Counted from the stretch's first letter, positions 9,701 through 18,907 are shown. The stretch is 64,000 nucleotides of DNA from Selenomonas sputigena ATCC 35185 (GCF_000208405.1 NC_015437.1:2287501-2351500); one strand, 5' to 3'. Notes: a model not told the origin generated them from the letters alone. Numbers and translations are program-made.

Positions 9701-11793
9701 GTTGGAACGCGCACAACGGCACGAATCGCCCGCAGTCAACGTATACAGAGAATTCTTCCGTCAGCGAAACAGCGCAGAAGAATATGCTTGATGCGGACGG
9801 TCATGCGTTTGAGCAGCGCGTGCGTGTCGGCGCAAGCGCACGTCTCGGCGAGAACACCGATCTCACCGTCGTCGGCAGCCTGTCGGGCAGAGGCGATGTC
9901 GATACGGCACAGAGTCTGCCCGATAACAAAGGCTTGAATGAAGCACGACTGGAACGTGCGGCGCTGACGCACAAGGCGAAGGATTGGACGTTCGCGCTCG
10001 GTCGCATCCAAGAGCCGATGGGCGTCACGGGCTATTGGTTCGGCAAGGAATACGACGGCGTGCGTGCCGTCTATACGAATACCGCGAAGGATATGCAGGT
10101 GCGCTTGGGCTTCGGTACATTCAAGCACTCGACGGGCGTTTCCGATACAGCATATACGCATGTGACAAATCAGACGTTCTATCGTCCGCCGACAGCCGCC
10201 GAGTTCCTTGGTCTTGATCGGGATGTGACGGATTCGGCGCATGCAGCTGATGCCGGCAATCAGGCATATGCTGCTGCGAAGGCGGCAGGCGATACGGCGC
10301 AGACGCAGAATCTGTACTTCTATCAGCAGCTCAAAGATGCTCCCACAATGGAGGCGAAGATGGAAGTATTGAAGCGCATGCAGTCCATCGTCAATCAGGC
10401 GTATGGCAGCGATCTTGCGAAGAAAACCATTCCGCTGCGCCCGCCGACGTTTGGTTCCTATGTCTACTATAGGATCAAAGATTCGCATGGCAATGTAAAG
10501 ATCAAGAAGGCGCCGGTGAATTTCAACGGTCCCGAGGGAGAAACCACCCCAGCAGGCAAGGCGTGGGCAAGGGATATGGAAAAGAAATTTTCCATCAAGC
10601 CGACCGATCCCGACGCATTGCAGTCCGATGGCTCGTATTTCCAGAAGCATTCTGCGGAAGTGGAAAGCACCTATAAAGAGATTGCGGAATACAGGGCGCG
10701 GGAAAACTGGAGAGACTACAAATTCGATTCTGAGGGAAACCCTACGAGTCAGTCCTTGGGCGAGGTTTGGGAGCTGTCTTCCGGGCGGGGGAAATCCTCA
10801 AGCGATTGGACAACGAAATCCGACGATTATACATTTGACGGCGTGGTTGGCACCTACGAAGATAAATATGAATGGGGTGAACCCAGCCCGTACAAATATA
10901 AGCTTACGAATGTCGATGTCCTAAAGTTCTTCAAAGAGGAACTTTACCAAAAGCCTTCTGCAGATGCGAACAGCAATTACGGCTTAGCCAATATGAGCCA
11001 GATGGGCTATGAGTATCTTGATATTCTTAATAGGATCGTATCGGAGGCTGAATCCGGCAACAAGCTGCCTCGCGCTTCTTTGGGCAATGTTGTCGGCAAC
11101 CTCATCAAGACGACGGGCGTCGTCCTTGAAAAGGACGATATCCCGCCGATCGACAAGGCGTTCTACCTGCAGGTCAGAAAAGAGCTTGCGCCGAATCTCG
11201 GCGTGACGGCATGGTATCTGCGCTCCGTCGGCGATAAGAGCCATACGATTCTCGCAGCGAACGGCACGGGCAACGATGAGCATACGTTCGACCAACTCGC
11301 GAATGTCATCGGTGTCGGTGCCAAGTGGCAGATCGGCAAGAAGACCGCCGTTTCCTTCGACTACGGGCAGAATCGCTCCGCGTTCGGCAAGTATATGAAC
11401 GGTCATTCGACCTTCGATCATCCCGCGCGTACCGACATCTTCACGCCGCGAGGACACCAGGACGGCGGTGTGCCGACCTTCTGGACGGCGCGTCTTGACA
11501 TCGGCGAAGCCGATATGGACAAGCCAGGCACATGGAATGCGTTCGTGGATTACAAGCATTTCGAGCACGGCTCCTTCTTCGGCGGCAACGGTACGGACTA
11601 CCTGCCCGATCGCTACCTCGACGGCATCGAGAGCTTCTCCATCGGCGGCGGCTACGTCCCCGCGAAGAACTGGCTCTTGGAACTTTTCTACACCTTCGAC
11701 GCCAAGAGCACAAACCAGCGCGACACCCTGCATGGCCCCGAGACCTTCAAGCTCGGCAACTTCGCAAGGGCGCAGGTCACCTATCGCTTCTAA
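6796..11793 (+). CDS. TonB-dependent receptor fused to a second porin-like barrel
   Basis: The protein is 1665 residues, about twice a normal receptor. Residues 1-31 are a signal peptide ending AAHA. Residues 60-190 form a plug domain (VGISIRGAEPRH, LVDGQPV, SAKYGSDAIGGVVNIIT) that would be opened by TonB-ExbBD to admit a bound ligand such as a siderophore or cobalamin. A first beta-barrel follows, with the usual GYTEPGMGELW and N-P-N-L-KPE features, ending near residue 915 in a phenylalanine-rich final strand. A linker (about 916-954) leads to a second barrel-like region (955-1665) with porin-type strands, a long soluble insertion near 1150-1440 and a terminal YRF. No ligand can be assigned. 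A C9 tract lies in codons 34-37. Confidence 0.85.
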   Translation: MARKRFRLRDYKLLSLGVALWLAAPLSAAHAEDAPPQETQRVQTEAVDVEAQAAQEEAKYESQQKTIITKEDIEKKQAKAVEDIIFSETGVSRTVDAMGRVGISIRGAEPRHTLILVDGQPVLGDLAKYSGAADEVMRLGTENVERIEIIQGAASAKYGSDAIGGVVNIITKKAQHEPGVQFNVESMRRADDDHTIPYTNFFLRADSGDMGKFRIGLSGSKREVMPVYASRERKKTGMSGSDLDFEPNALRFYGDTATVGLVGTYDANKNNSFEFRVDHYAEDLSRIIKRTDSDLEPQQHFKRKTGRDAYNLGWRGMNKISDWNVEFNYTTIKEDDVSLINYAGKSVYEGKNELRYVDNVDHSQFDLKASANTQLSDKHLLSYGFGYTKESGEGSRLKSSPNISTRHIDPWDYDKSLLVDKKDRLMRGEDNTNYIWSHIHDYAFPKNYTGNPRWKEELEYYNYDDETGIGYNPKLTYDDFTKYQFQKGILSEDYYYDLYVGSRKITDIARSNLKADYDELESKLNDEYKSRHNGAAYPGSNIVGEYFKKGIDRADKNDQYTPTLNGKMFLEEYWDRDQRITVGSGTIQRYNLFVGDTWQMSKNTIFSPILRLDYSSLFGTNISGNLGITHNIAGNPHRRFKANIGTGYTEPGMGELWYNWEMYASTPLPGLFGGGDAKMGWWWAGNPNLKPEKSFNIDMSIEGETKDTYARVGIFHNRIRDYMSVYYTGKILDFAPYIKDPNQKWMRAPDLIYSFKNIGQAEITGLEAEVSHKLSPFWNVKLGYTWLYALNKTDPLMPDRLLDRPKHKIDIAFAYENKQYGWSGQIWGDYYIDMLDSNTLANGANYWTDYLKGGLALDQKHAYQSKTFGIWNIMIQKQLSPDAMVYFGVNNLFNHRDDDRATQERIYRFGANFKFDTAWKKKVRKAAGSPVALNETAEDEVPRLQGFLLKDFDESRKEGIEFFGDYQMRWNAHNGTNRPQSTYTENSSVSETAQKNMLDADGHAFEQRVRVGASARLGENTDLTVVGSLSGRGDVDTAQSLPDNKGLNEARLERAALTHKAKDWTFALGRIQEPMGVTGYWFGKEYDGVRAVYTNTAKDMQVRLGFGTFKHSTGVSDTAYTHVTNQTFYRPPTAAEFLGLDRDVTDSAHAADAGNQAYAAAKAAGDTAQTQNLYFYQQLKDAPTMEAKMEVLKRMQSIVNQAYGSDLAKKTIPLRPPTFGSYVYYRIKDSHGNVKIKKAPVNFNGPEGETTPAGKAWARDMEKKFSIKPTDPDALQSDGSYFQKHSAEVESTYKEIAEYRARENWRDYKFDSEGNPTSQSLGEVWELSSGRGKSSSDWTTKSDDYTFDGVVGTYEDKYEWGEPSPYKYKLTNVDVLKFFKEELYQKPSADANSNYGLANMSQMGYEYLDILNRIVSEAESGNKLPRASLGNVVGNLIKTTGVVLEKDDIPPIDKAFYLQVRKELAPNLGVTAWYLRSVGDKSHTILAANGTGNDEHTFDQLANVIGVGAKWQIGKKTAVSFDYGQNRSAFGKYMNGHSTFDHPARTDIFTPRGHQDGGVPTFWTARLDIGEADMDKPGTWNAFVDYKHFEHGSFFGGNGTDYLPDRYLDGIESFSIGGGYVPAKNWLLELFYTFDAKSTNQRDTLHGPETFKLGNFARAQVTYRF
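6896..6904 (+). repeat. C9 homopolymer tract in the receptor gene
   Basis: Nine consecutive C residues fall in codons 34-37, directly after the signal-peptide cleavage region. Homopolymeric tracts at this position in surface-protein genes are classic slipped-strand phase-variation sites. In this sequence the tract leaves the gene in frame. Confidence 0.8.
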
Positions 11794-11836
11794 TCCCCCG
11801 CTTAAAGCAAGCGGCTTCAAAGAAGCAAACAAAAAA

Positions 11837-11877
11837 CAGGAGCACAGCCCCCTCGGGGTCTGTGCTCCTGTTTTTTT
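11837..11877 (+). terminator. Bidirectional intrinsic terminator
   Basis: An 11-bp perfect stem, CAGGAGCACAG (11837-11847) with its complement (11860-11870), is followed by seven T on the plus strand and flanked by A6 on the other side. It can therefore end both the receptor gene and the convergent gene at 11896. Confidence 0.9.
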
Positions 11878-11895
11878 GCCGCCGTACGTCCTGCC

Positions 11896-12276
11896 CTACA
11901 AGGCACCATCGCGGTGCAGCTTGAGCTTGCCGTCGAGGAAGATGTAGTCACTATCGTCGCCTTGGATGCGCCAGTCGAGCTGCATCATGCGCTCGCCTTC
12001 TTCTTCGACGATCCAAAATACCGTCGTGCCCATGGTCGAGCGGTCAACGAGATCTTCGTACTTCGTGATCTCACAGCCGTTGATCTTCTGCCCTTGAATC
12101 TCCAAGATGAGCGTTCCCTTGGGACTGAGCCAATCTCCTTCGAGGAGCTTCAGCCGCGCCTCCATGCCGACCGCAGGCGCAGCTTCTGCCGGTGCGCCCG
12201 TCGCCGGTTCCGCCCCCGCCAGACTTGCCGGCAGAAGCAGCAAGGCACAAACGAGAACCAAGAAGATTTTCCGCAT
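11896..12276 (-). CDS. Small secreted protein of unknown function
   Basis: The 126-residue protein begins with a clear signal peptide (MRKIFLVLVCALLLLPASLAGA). A short Ala/Pro-rich linker and a compact domain follow, with LLEGDWLSPKGTLILEI and WIVEEEGERMMQLDW. That domain looks like a small lipocalin-like or META-type beta fold, but I do not recognise the family. There is no lipobox cysteine. GGAGGG precedes the ATG. It is convergent with the receptor gene and shares its terminator. Confidence 0.7.
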   Translation of the reverse strand: MRKIFLVLVCALLLLPASLAGAEPATGAPAEAAPAVGMEARLKLLEGDWLSPKGTLILEIQGQKINGCEITKYEDLVDRSTMGTTVFWIVEEEGERMMQLDWRIQGDDSDYIFLDGKLKLHRDGAL

Positions 12277-12441
12277 GATACATCCCTCCCAATACAGTTT
12301 TCCCGCAAGACCTTTCTATTATTTGGATTCTCTAAAAGAATGCGTTTCCCTGCTCGAAAAATAAATTTGATGCGATTCGATGGGCATCCTCACCTCCACA
12401 AAGGATGTCATACGGTTTCCATCGGAAAAACCTGCACGCGG

Positions 12442-15400
12442 TCAGAATGCCCATCGGACAGCGGCGCCGCCGCTGAATCCTTTGCGCTTTCCTTGCCAAC
12501 CATTGATGTGGAAATCATAGCTGACGCGGCTATTTTGCGGCAGGAAGCGATAGCCGAGTTCGAGCATATAGCTCGATCCCTTGAGACTCGGGCTGGGCGC
12601 TGCGTCGCCGCCGACGCTCGCACTCGTCTCGCCGCCCAATTCATGCTCCCAGGCCAGCCCAGCGTAGCACTCGCCCGTGCTCCTGTCCTTCCTGCTGTAG
12701 CGGAGGCCGAGGCGCAGGCGATGCGAGTCGACATCGGCGAAGTCATAGGCGTCGCCCGAGCCGCGCAGTTTCACTGACATACCGTCTTGGTGCGACCAAA
12801 AATAGCGCACATAGGCGTCGAGGGAAATGCCCTTCTGCAGAGCAAAGGTCTTGCCGACGCCGAGGTGGATGCCATAGTAGGCATTCGAGCCGTCATATTC
12901 TGCATTCTCGCCGTGCAGGCTGTAGTCGCTCTTGGCGCGGCCTGCGCGTGCGGAGGCTTCGAACCACAGGCCGCCCTGCTGCGTCAGCTTGCCCATGACG
13001 CCGAGGCCAAGATAGCTGAGCTTGCCACTGCCATGTGCGCCGTTGTCGAGATAGGAATCATAGGTGCTGCGTCCGTATTCGACAAAGGGGCTGAAGAGTC
13101 GCTTCGTGCCGTCCTTCGCCGCATCTTCACGCGCCCAGCCAACGCCGAGATTCCAGCCCTTGGAGTCAACGTGGGAGCCGCTCTCCACACGCATGGCATT
13201 GGCTCCTGCGCCTGCCCATAGATGATAGGACGCCGGATCTGACGCAGCCGTCCTGCGCTGCGTGTCCTTGGCAGATGCGCGAGACTCTGCCGCATCGTCG
13301 GCACTTGCATTTTCTGCGCTCAGCTCAGCGGCGGCAAAACCGATTTCCACAAGATAGTCCGCGCCTTGGTTGACGAAATTCGCGAGACCCGCACGCGTCT
13401 CCACGGGGGATTTCGCCGTCTCGCCAACACCCGTCTTGGTCACGGTCGCCCGGAGTTTCTCAGGATGCGCCTTGTCGGGCGCAATCGCAAAGAGGCAGTC
13501 GTGTGCGATGCCGTCCGTCCCCTTCATCGTGACACCTTCGCCAACGGTGATCTTGCCGTTCGCGTTCTCCAACAGCGTGAATGAATCACCTGCCTGAAGT
13601 TTCCTTGCTGCGCCGCTGCGACGGAAGTCGAGCGTCATGTTCGTGAGATTCTTGCTGCCGCCGCTGACATTCGTGAGCTTGAGCAAGGTATGCGCCGTGC
13701 CGTCGGTCGGGGCATCCTCGACATCGAGTCGGAGGTTCTCGATCCCCTTGAAATCATGGATCGAGGATGTGCCTGCACTGTAGTAGACGGCGAGCGTGTT
13801 GCCCATGCCGCCCGACGCCGTGCCGCCCGTGACGATGCCGTTGACGACAGTGTTGCGCAGATGGATGATGTTGCTGTTCGTCGCCGTGCCATGGCCGCCT
13901 GTGACTGCGCCGTTGACCATCGCATTCTGCAAGCTGACGATATTGCCGTCACTCTGTACCGTGCCATGACCGCCCATGACCGCGCCGTTGACAGCTGCGT
14001 CCTTCAAGTCGACCGTGTTGCCATTTGCCGCCGCACCTCTGCCGCCTATGACATCATTCGTGACGGTCGTTCCGTCCATGCTGACGGCGTTGCCCTCTGC
14101 AATCGTCGCGGCATCGCCTCCTACAACACTAGTGGCAGTAATGTTTCCGAGCGTCACGCGGTTGTTCGACGCCGCACCTGCGCCTCTGCCGCCCGTGACT
14201 GCTGCAGCGTTCGCTCGAATATTCACGGTGTTGCCCGACGCCTCGCCCGCGCCTTCGCCGCCGACGACATCGTGCACGGCACTCTCAATCGTAACGGTGT
14301 TGCCCCTCGCCTTGCCGCCTGCGGCATCGGTATAGCCGCCGTAGACCGTGCCCGTGACATTTGCCGTGCCGCTGATCTTGACTTTGTTCTCATAGCTCGC
14401 GCCCTTGTCCGCAGCCGTCGTGCCTACGCCGCTTGTCCAGCCGCCATAAACGTTCGCATGTGTGCCGCTCGAAAGCGCGATCTCGTTTTTGCGCGTCGAA
14501 TTGCCCGCCTTGGAGCGGCCGCCGTAGGCGTCTCTTCCTTCTCGCGTCGCTTGTGTCGCTCCCTTGAAGCGATAGCCCTCGTAGGTGATGGCGGTGATGC
14601 GTGCGCCCGACTTGCGAACGTCGATGTTCGTCTCCGCCTCATCGCCCGTCTCGGACTTCGCCGCGCCCGTGTAGTGCGCGAGGTTGATGCCCTGCTCGTT
14701 CTTGAGAAGCGTGAGCGGCTTCGCCGCCGTGCCCGTCGCCGTGAGGCTTGCCCAATCGACGTCAGTCTCACCCGTGCCTGTGACTTCGAGCATCGTATCA
14801 TCCTTGGCAAGGCCTGCGGCATCGAAGGTCAGCTTCTGGAAGCCAGTGATTTCCCCCGCCTTGTTGCCCCTTCCCTTGATGCTGAGCGTGTTGCCCGTAC
14901 CGCTTGCCTGCGAACCGCCTTTGATTGCGCCTGCGACTCGCACATTGCCGTTGAGATGGACTTCGTTGTTGTTTGTCGTTGCACCTTCGCCGCCCGTGAC
15001 GGAGGTGACCGTGACATTTCCGAGGTTCACGATGTTGTTCGACGCCGCGCCCATGGATCTGCCGCCCGTGACGGCTGCCGCGTTCGCGCGGATGTCCACG
15101 GTATTGCCCGACGCCTCGCCCGCGCCTTCGCCGCCGACGACGTCGTGCACGGCACTCTCAATCGTGACGGTGTTGCCCCGCGCCCTGCCGCCTGCGGCAT
15201 CGGTATAGCCGCCGTAGACCGTGCCCGTGACATTTGCCGTGCCGCTAACGGTGATCTTGTTGCCCGTGCTGTCGCCGAGCTTGTCGGCGGCGGCGTCCGA
15301 GCCTGTGCCCGTCGTCCAGCCGCCGAAGGCATTCGCATAGCTGCCGCTTGCGAGCGCAACGTCGTTGCCCGTCGTCGTGTTGCCGATGGCAGAGCGGCCG

Positions 15401-16764
15401 CCCCATATATGCGTGCCGTCACTCTCAGCCGTCGTCGCGCCCTTGAAGATCAAGCGCGAATAGAGGATCTTCCTGCCCGTCGCGTCCTTTTCCAGCGTGA
15501 CCTCCACCGTATCGCCTGTTCGTACGACCGTGTTCACGCCGTCGCGCACGACGATGCCGCCCGACGTGTTGTTCTCGATCAGCGTGCCCGAGGGGGTGCT
15601 CGGCGAGCCGTAGATGGCGATGTCCTTGAGGCTCTTGAACTTCGTACCCATCGAATCGCGCAGCGTGAGACGCGGCTGCAGCGTATCAGTAAAATAGAAG
15701 TTGACCTTGTCGAAATTGACGATGTTCTTCGCCCGTGCACTCGCCTTGACGTTGAGCGTATTGCCCGCATAAGATGCACGATTGCCGCCCGATGCACCGA
15801 AGATGTACTTCGCGATCCGGTAACCCGCCTTCATCTCATTTTTCCCGTCGCCGAGATTGACGACGTTTCCCTTGATCTCGCTGACATTGCCCGCAGAATG
15901 CGCAGCATAGACGTTGTTCAGCTCGCCGCCCGTGATCGTGACGATATTCCCCGTCAAGACGCCGCCACGCCGCGTATAGCCGCCGTAGACGTCCCCGCGG
16001 AAGACGCCGCCCGCGACGGTGACCTCGTTGTGCGCCACATTGCCTGTGGAATCTGCTTTTTCAAGCGATCCGCCGCATACCGCTTTCTTCAGCGTGCCGC
16101 CCGTGATCGTGACCGTGTTGTGCGTCACATCGCCCGTGGCATGCGCACCGCCGAACGCGCCACCGTAGACCTTTCCCGCAATCGTCCCGCCTCGAATGAC
16201 AACATGATTCTTCTGGATTTGCCCCGCCGCATTCCTGCTGTTGGAAAAGCCGCCGTAAAGAGACTCCGTCTTGCCGCCGTTTACCTCGACGGTGTTTTCT
16301 TCCGCCGTGCCGCTGCGTCCGACGTAGCCGCCGACCAGCCATTCGGCAAACGACATCGTCCCCGCATCGAAGCGAACCCGATTCTCTCTCGCATGACCTA
16401 TGCCCCATGCCGCGCCGCCATAGACGGAGGCGATCTCCGTCGTCGCGCCCTTGATGCGCACGGTATTGCCGTCGGCGTTTCCCGTACCTCGGGCGACGCC
16501 GCCGAAGACACTCAGCGGACCCTCTTGATACCGATCGACCGTCAGGCTGTTGCCCGACGCATCCTCGCTGCCCGTCCCGACACTCGCCGCACTGTTCGGC
16601 GTACTGGGATCATCGGGGTTCGGCACATTCCTCTGGGGCGGATGCGTGCTGTCGATCGTCACATCCGCAGCAGAGGCGAAGGACGGTACAAAGAAAGCGC
16701 CACCGCTCAAGGCGATGGCTGTAAAAAGCGCCAAGGATGGGCGCGAGAATTTCTTGTTGGACAT
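12442..16764 (-). CDS. Autotransporter (type V secretion) adhesin-like protein
   Basis: The 1440-residue protein has a signal peptide (residues 1-32, ending FASA). Its long passenger is built of short repeated beta-helix rungs of the type GNTVTITGG...VYGGY. A C-terminal autotransporter beta-domain covers about residues 1165-1440 and ends in the canonical aromatic WAF. The beta-domain should form an outer-membrane pore and export the passenger to the surface. The passenger contains a duplicated block of about 290 residues. A good ribosome-binding site (AGAGGAG) and a strong promoter precede the ATG. Ligand unknown; surface adhesion is a family-based guess. Confidence 0.9.
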   Translation of the reverse strand: MSNKKFSRPSLALFTAIALSGGAFFVPSFASAADVTIDSTHPPQRNVPNPDDPSTPNSAASVGTGSEDASGNSLTVDRYQEGPLSVFGGVARGTGNADGNTVRIKGATTEIASVYGGAAWGIGHARENRVRFDAGTMSFAEWLVGGYVGRSGTAEENTVEVNGGKTESLYGGFSNSRNAAGQIQKNHVVIRGGTIAGKVYGGAFGGAHATGDVTHNTVTITGGTLKKAVCGGSLEKADSTGNVAHNEVTVAGGVFRGDVYGGYTRRGGVLTGNIVTITGGELNNVYAAHSAGNVSEIKGNVVNLGDGKNEMKAGYRIAKYIFGASGGNRASYAGNTLNVKASARAKNIVNFDKVNFYFTDTLQPRLTLRDSMGTKFKSLKDIAIYGSPSTPSGTLIENNTSGGIVVRDGVNTVVRTGDTVEVTLEKDATGRKILYSRLIFKGATTAESDGTHIWGGRSAIGNTTTGNDVALASGSYANAFGGWTTGTGSDAAADKLGDSTGNKITVSGTANVTGTVYGGYTDAAGGRARGNTVTIESAVHDVVGGEGAGEASGNTVDIRANAAAVTGGRSMGAASNNIVNLGNVTVTSVTGGEGATTNNNEVHLNGNVRVAGAIKGGSQASGTGNTLSIKGRGNKAGEITGFQKLTFDAAGLAKDDTMLEVTGTGETDVDWASLTATGTAAKPLTLLKNEQGINLAHYTGAAKSETGDEAETNIDVRKSGARITAITYEGYRFKGATQATREGRDAYGGRSKAGNSTRKNEIALSSGTHANVYGGWTSGVGTTAADKGASYENKVKISGTANVTGTVYGGYTDAAGGKARGNTVTIESAVHDVVGGEGAGEASGNTVNIRANAAAVTGGRGAGAASNNRVTLGNITATSVVGGDAATIAEGNAVSMDGTTVTNDVIGGRGAAANGNTVDLKDAAVNGAVMGGHGTVQSDGNIVSLQNAMVNGAVTGGHGTATNSNIIHLRNTVVNGIVTGGTASGGMGNTLAVYYSAGTSSIHDFKGIENLRLDVEDAPTDGTAHTLLKLTNVSGGSKNLTNMTLDFRRSGAARKLQAGDSFTLLENANGKITVGEGVTMKGTDGIAHDCLFAIAPDKAHPEKLRATVTKTGVGETAKSPVETRAGLANFVNQGADYLVEIGFAAAELSAENASADDAAESRASAKDTQRRTAASDPASYHLWAGAGANAMRVESGSHVDSKGWNLGVGWAREDAAKDGTKRLFSPFVEYGRSTYDSYLDNGAHGSGKLSYLGLGVMGKLTQQGGLWFEASARAGRAKSDYSLHGENAEYDGSNAYYGIHLGVGKTFALQKGISLDAYVRYFWSHQDGMSVKLRGSGDAYDFADVDSHRLRLGLRYSRKDRSTGECYAGLAWEHELGGETSASVGGDAAPSPSLKGSSYMLELGYRFLPQNSRVSYDFHINGWQGKRKGFSGGAAVRWAF
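14161..14373 (-). repeat. Internal direct repeat of autotransporter, copy 2
   Basis: This 213-bp block is nearly identical to 15034-15246, offset by exactly 873 bp (291 codons). It encodes beta-helix rungs containing ANVTGTVYGGYTDAAGG and VHDVVGGEGAGEASGN. The high DNA identity suggests a recent duplication or gene conversion. Confidence 0.85.
15034..15246 (-). repeat. Internal direct repeat of autotransporter, copy 1
   Basis: Partner of 14161-14373, in the same reading frame. Homology continues at lower identity on both sides, so the protein-level duplicated unit is about 290 residues. Confidence 0.85.
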
Positions 16765-16825
16765 TCATTTTCTCCTCTTGGGTCTTTAGACTTGAAACTT
16801 TTTCTATAACTAGATATTTCGGTTC

Positions 16826-16854
16826 ATTATAGCAGTTTCTTCCCGTCTGAGCAA
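16826..16854 (-). promoter_or_regulatory. Promoter of the autotransporter gene
   Basis: On the minus strand, TTGCTC (16849-16854) and TATAAT (16826-16831) are separated by 17 bases, about 60 bases upstream of the start codon. Confidence 0.7.
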
Positions 16855-16873
16855 CCAGAGTGTCACAACGAAA

Positions 16874-18895
16874 TTATTTCATCAGCTCTTCCTGCGCGGC
16901 GCGCGGTTTTTCGCCCTTGGCGCGGCGCACGCGGCGGTAGCTGCCGTCGGGCTGCATGAGCCAGGCGCGCGTGTTGTCGGCAAGGTATGTGGCAAGGAGC
17001 GCGAGCAGGCGCTTCTTGTGCGCCTTTTTGCGCACGGGCGTCATGAGTTCGATGCGGTTGTTGAGGTTCCTCGGCATCCAGTCGGCGGACGAGAGGAAGA
17101 CATCCTCCTTGCCGCCGTTATAGAAGCAGAAGATGCGGCTGTGTTCGAGGAAGCGGCCGACGATGCTGCGCACGCGGATGTTTTCGCTGACGTCCTTGAG
17201 TCCGGGGCGCAGCACGCAGATGCCGCGCACGATGAGGTCGATTTCAACGCCTGCCGCCGAGGCTTCGTAGAGCTTGGCGATGATGAAGCGGTCAAGGAGC
17301 GAATTCATTTTCGCCGCGATGTAGGCGCGTTCGCTCCGCTTGGCGTGCGCGATTTCCCGCTCGATGCTTTCGGTGATACGCTCTCGGAGCGTCAGCGGGG
17401 CGACGGCGAGGCGATTCCAGACGGGCGGATCGGAGAAGCCCGAGAGAAAGTTGAAGAACGCCGAGGCGTCGACGCCCGTGAGGACTTCGGCGGTGAAGAG
17501 GCCGACATCGGTGTAGATCTTCGCCGTCGCGCCGTTGTAGTTGCCCGTCGCGAGATGGCAGTAGCGGCGGATGCCGTCTTCTTCGCGCCGTATGACCATC
17601 GTGATCTTTGAGTGCGTCTTGAGCCCCAAGATTCCGTAGATGACGTGGCAGCCAGCCTCTTCGAGGCGACGCGCCATGAGGATGTTGTTCTCCTCGTCGA
17701 AACGCGCCTTGACCTCCATGAGCACGGTGACCTGCTTGCCGTTTTTCGCGGCCTCTTCGAGCGCGGCGATGATGGGTGAGTCGCCTGCGACGCGGTAGAG
17801 CGTCTGCTTGATGGCAAGCGTGCGCTCGTCGGCGGCGGCACGGGCGAGGAAGTCTTCCACGATGGCGAAGGAGTCGAATGGATGGTGCACGAGGATGTCG
17901 TCTTTTTCAATCGCCTGCCAGATGTCGCCCTCGGCGGCAAGCTCTGCCGGGCGCGGGGAAAAGCGCGGGTAGCGCAGGCGGTCGAAACCCGCGAGATTGG
18001 CGAGCGCGGCGAAGAAGGCCGCGCCGAGCGGGCCTTTCGCACGGTAGACATCCATTTCTTCTAGGGAAAGCTGCTCCTTGAGGAAATCGAGGAGATCGGC
18101 GGGAAAGTCCTCGGCGACTTCAAGGCGCACGGCTGCGCCCTTGCGCCTTTTTTCGAGCGATTTCTCGACTTCTGCCAAGAGGTCTTCGACGTCGTCGCGA
18201 ATGTCGAGGTCGGCGTCGCGCGTGAGGCGGAAGGCCGCCGTCTGCACGATTTCCCAGCCCGTGAAGAAGCGTGCGGCGAAGAAGCGCAGAATGTCCTCCA
18301 AGAAGAGGAAGGTCGGCTCGCCCGGCAGTTTCCACAGGCGGTCGAGCACGGGCGCGGGCACGGGAACGATGGCGAGATGCTCGGCGCTTTCGCCCGCACG
18401 GCGAAGTTTCACGGCGAGGTTCAGGCTGCGGCTCGCGAGGAAGGGAAAGGGGTGCGCGGGGTCGAGCGCCATGGGCGTGACGACGGGATAGATCTCGCGC
18501 TCGAAAAGCTCCGCGAGCCACAGCGCTCGCTCTCCCGTCAGCTCTTCGGGGCGCACGAAGCCTATTCCCTCTGCGGCGAGTTCTCGGGTGACGAGAGCGA
18601 GGCAGCGATAGATCGCGCGGTATTGGCGGTGCGCCTGGCGCGAGACGGCGAGCATCTGCTCGCCGGGAGAAAGCCCCGCGATGTCCTTGTGCGCGACGCC
18701 GCTCGCGACGAGGTGCTTCAGGCCGGCGACGCGGATCATGAAGAATTCATCGAGGTTCGAGCAGGCGATGGCGATGAAGCGCAGGCGCTCCAACAGGGGA
18801 TTCTCCTCGCGCGTCGATTCCTTGAGGACGCGCTGGTTGAAGCTCAGCCACGAACATTCGCGGTTCAGGAAATAGGCTCTTTTCAACATGTCCAT
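16874..18895 (-). CDS. ppk: Polyphosphate kinase 1
   Basis: The 673-residue enzyme reversibly transfers the ATP gamma-phosphate to polyphosphate. The N-terminal domain begins with NRECSWLSFNQRVL. Two phospholipase-D-like catalytic domains follow. The autophosphorylated histidine is in LKTHSKI (about residue 428) and a second histidine motif is HLATGNYN (about 447). Length is normal for the family. The gene lies 12 bases downstream of a Ppx/GppA-family gene, so synthesis and breakdown of polyphosphate (or its sensing) are probably co-expressed. Confidence 0.95.
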   Translation of the reverse strand: MDMLKRAYFLNRECSWLSFNQRVLKESTREENPLLERLRFIAIACSNLDEFFMIRVAGLKHLVASGVAHKDIAGLSPGEQMLAVSRQAHRQYRAIYRCLALVTRELAAEGIGFVRPEELTGERALWLAELFEREIYPVVTPMALDPAHPFPFLASRSLNLAVKLRRAGESAEHLAIVPVPAPVLDRLWKLPGEPTFLFLEDILRFFAARFFTGWEIVQTAAFRLTRDADLDIRDDVEDLLAEVEKSLEKRRKGAAVRLEVAEDFPADLLDFLKEQLSLEEMDVYRAKGPLGAAFFAALANLAGFDRLRYPRFSPRPAELAAEGDIWQAIEKDDILVHHPFDSFAIVEDFLARAAADERTLAIKQTLYRVAGDSPIIAALEEAAKNGKQVTVLMEVKARFDEENNILMARRLEEAGCHVIYGILGLKTHSKITMVIRREEDGIRRYCHLATGNYNGATAKIYTDVGLFTAEVLTGVDASAFFNFLSGFSDPPVWNRLAVAPLTLRERITESIEREIAHAKRSERAYIAAKMNSLLDRFIIAKLYEASAAGVEIDLIVRGICVLRPGLKDVSENIRVRSIVGRFLEHSRIFCFYNGGKEDVFLSSADWMPRNLNNRIELMTPVRKKAHKKRLLALLATYLADNTRAWLMQPDGSYRRVRRAKGEKPRAAQEELMK

Positions 18896-18907
18896 GACGA
18901 TTCCTCC

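Noticed and set aside
13690-16809. Open frame of over 1000 codons on the plus strand antisense to the autotransporter
   Set aside because: It mirrors the repetitive, GC-rich autotransporter codons, has no ribosome-binding site or domain, and is rich in Arg/Ala as expected of a shadow frame.
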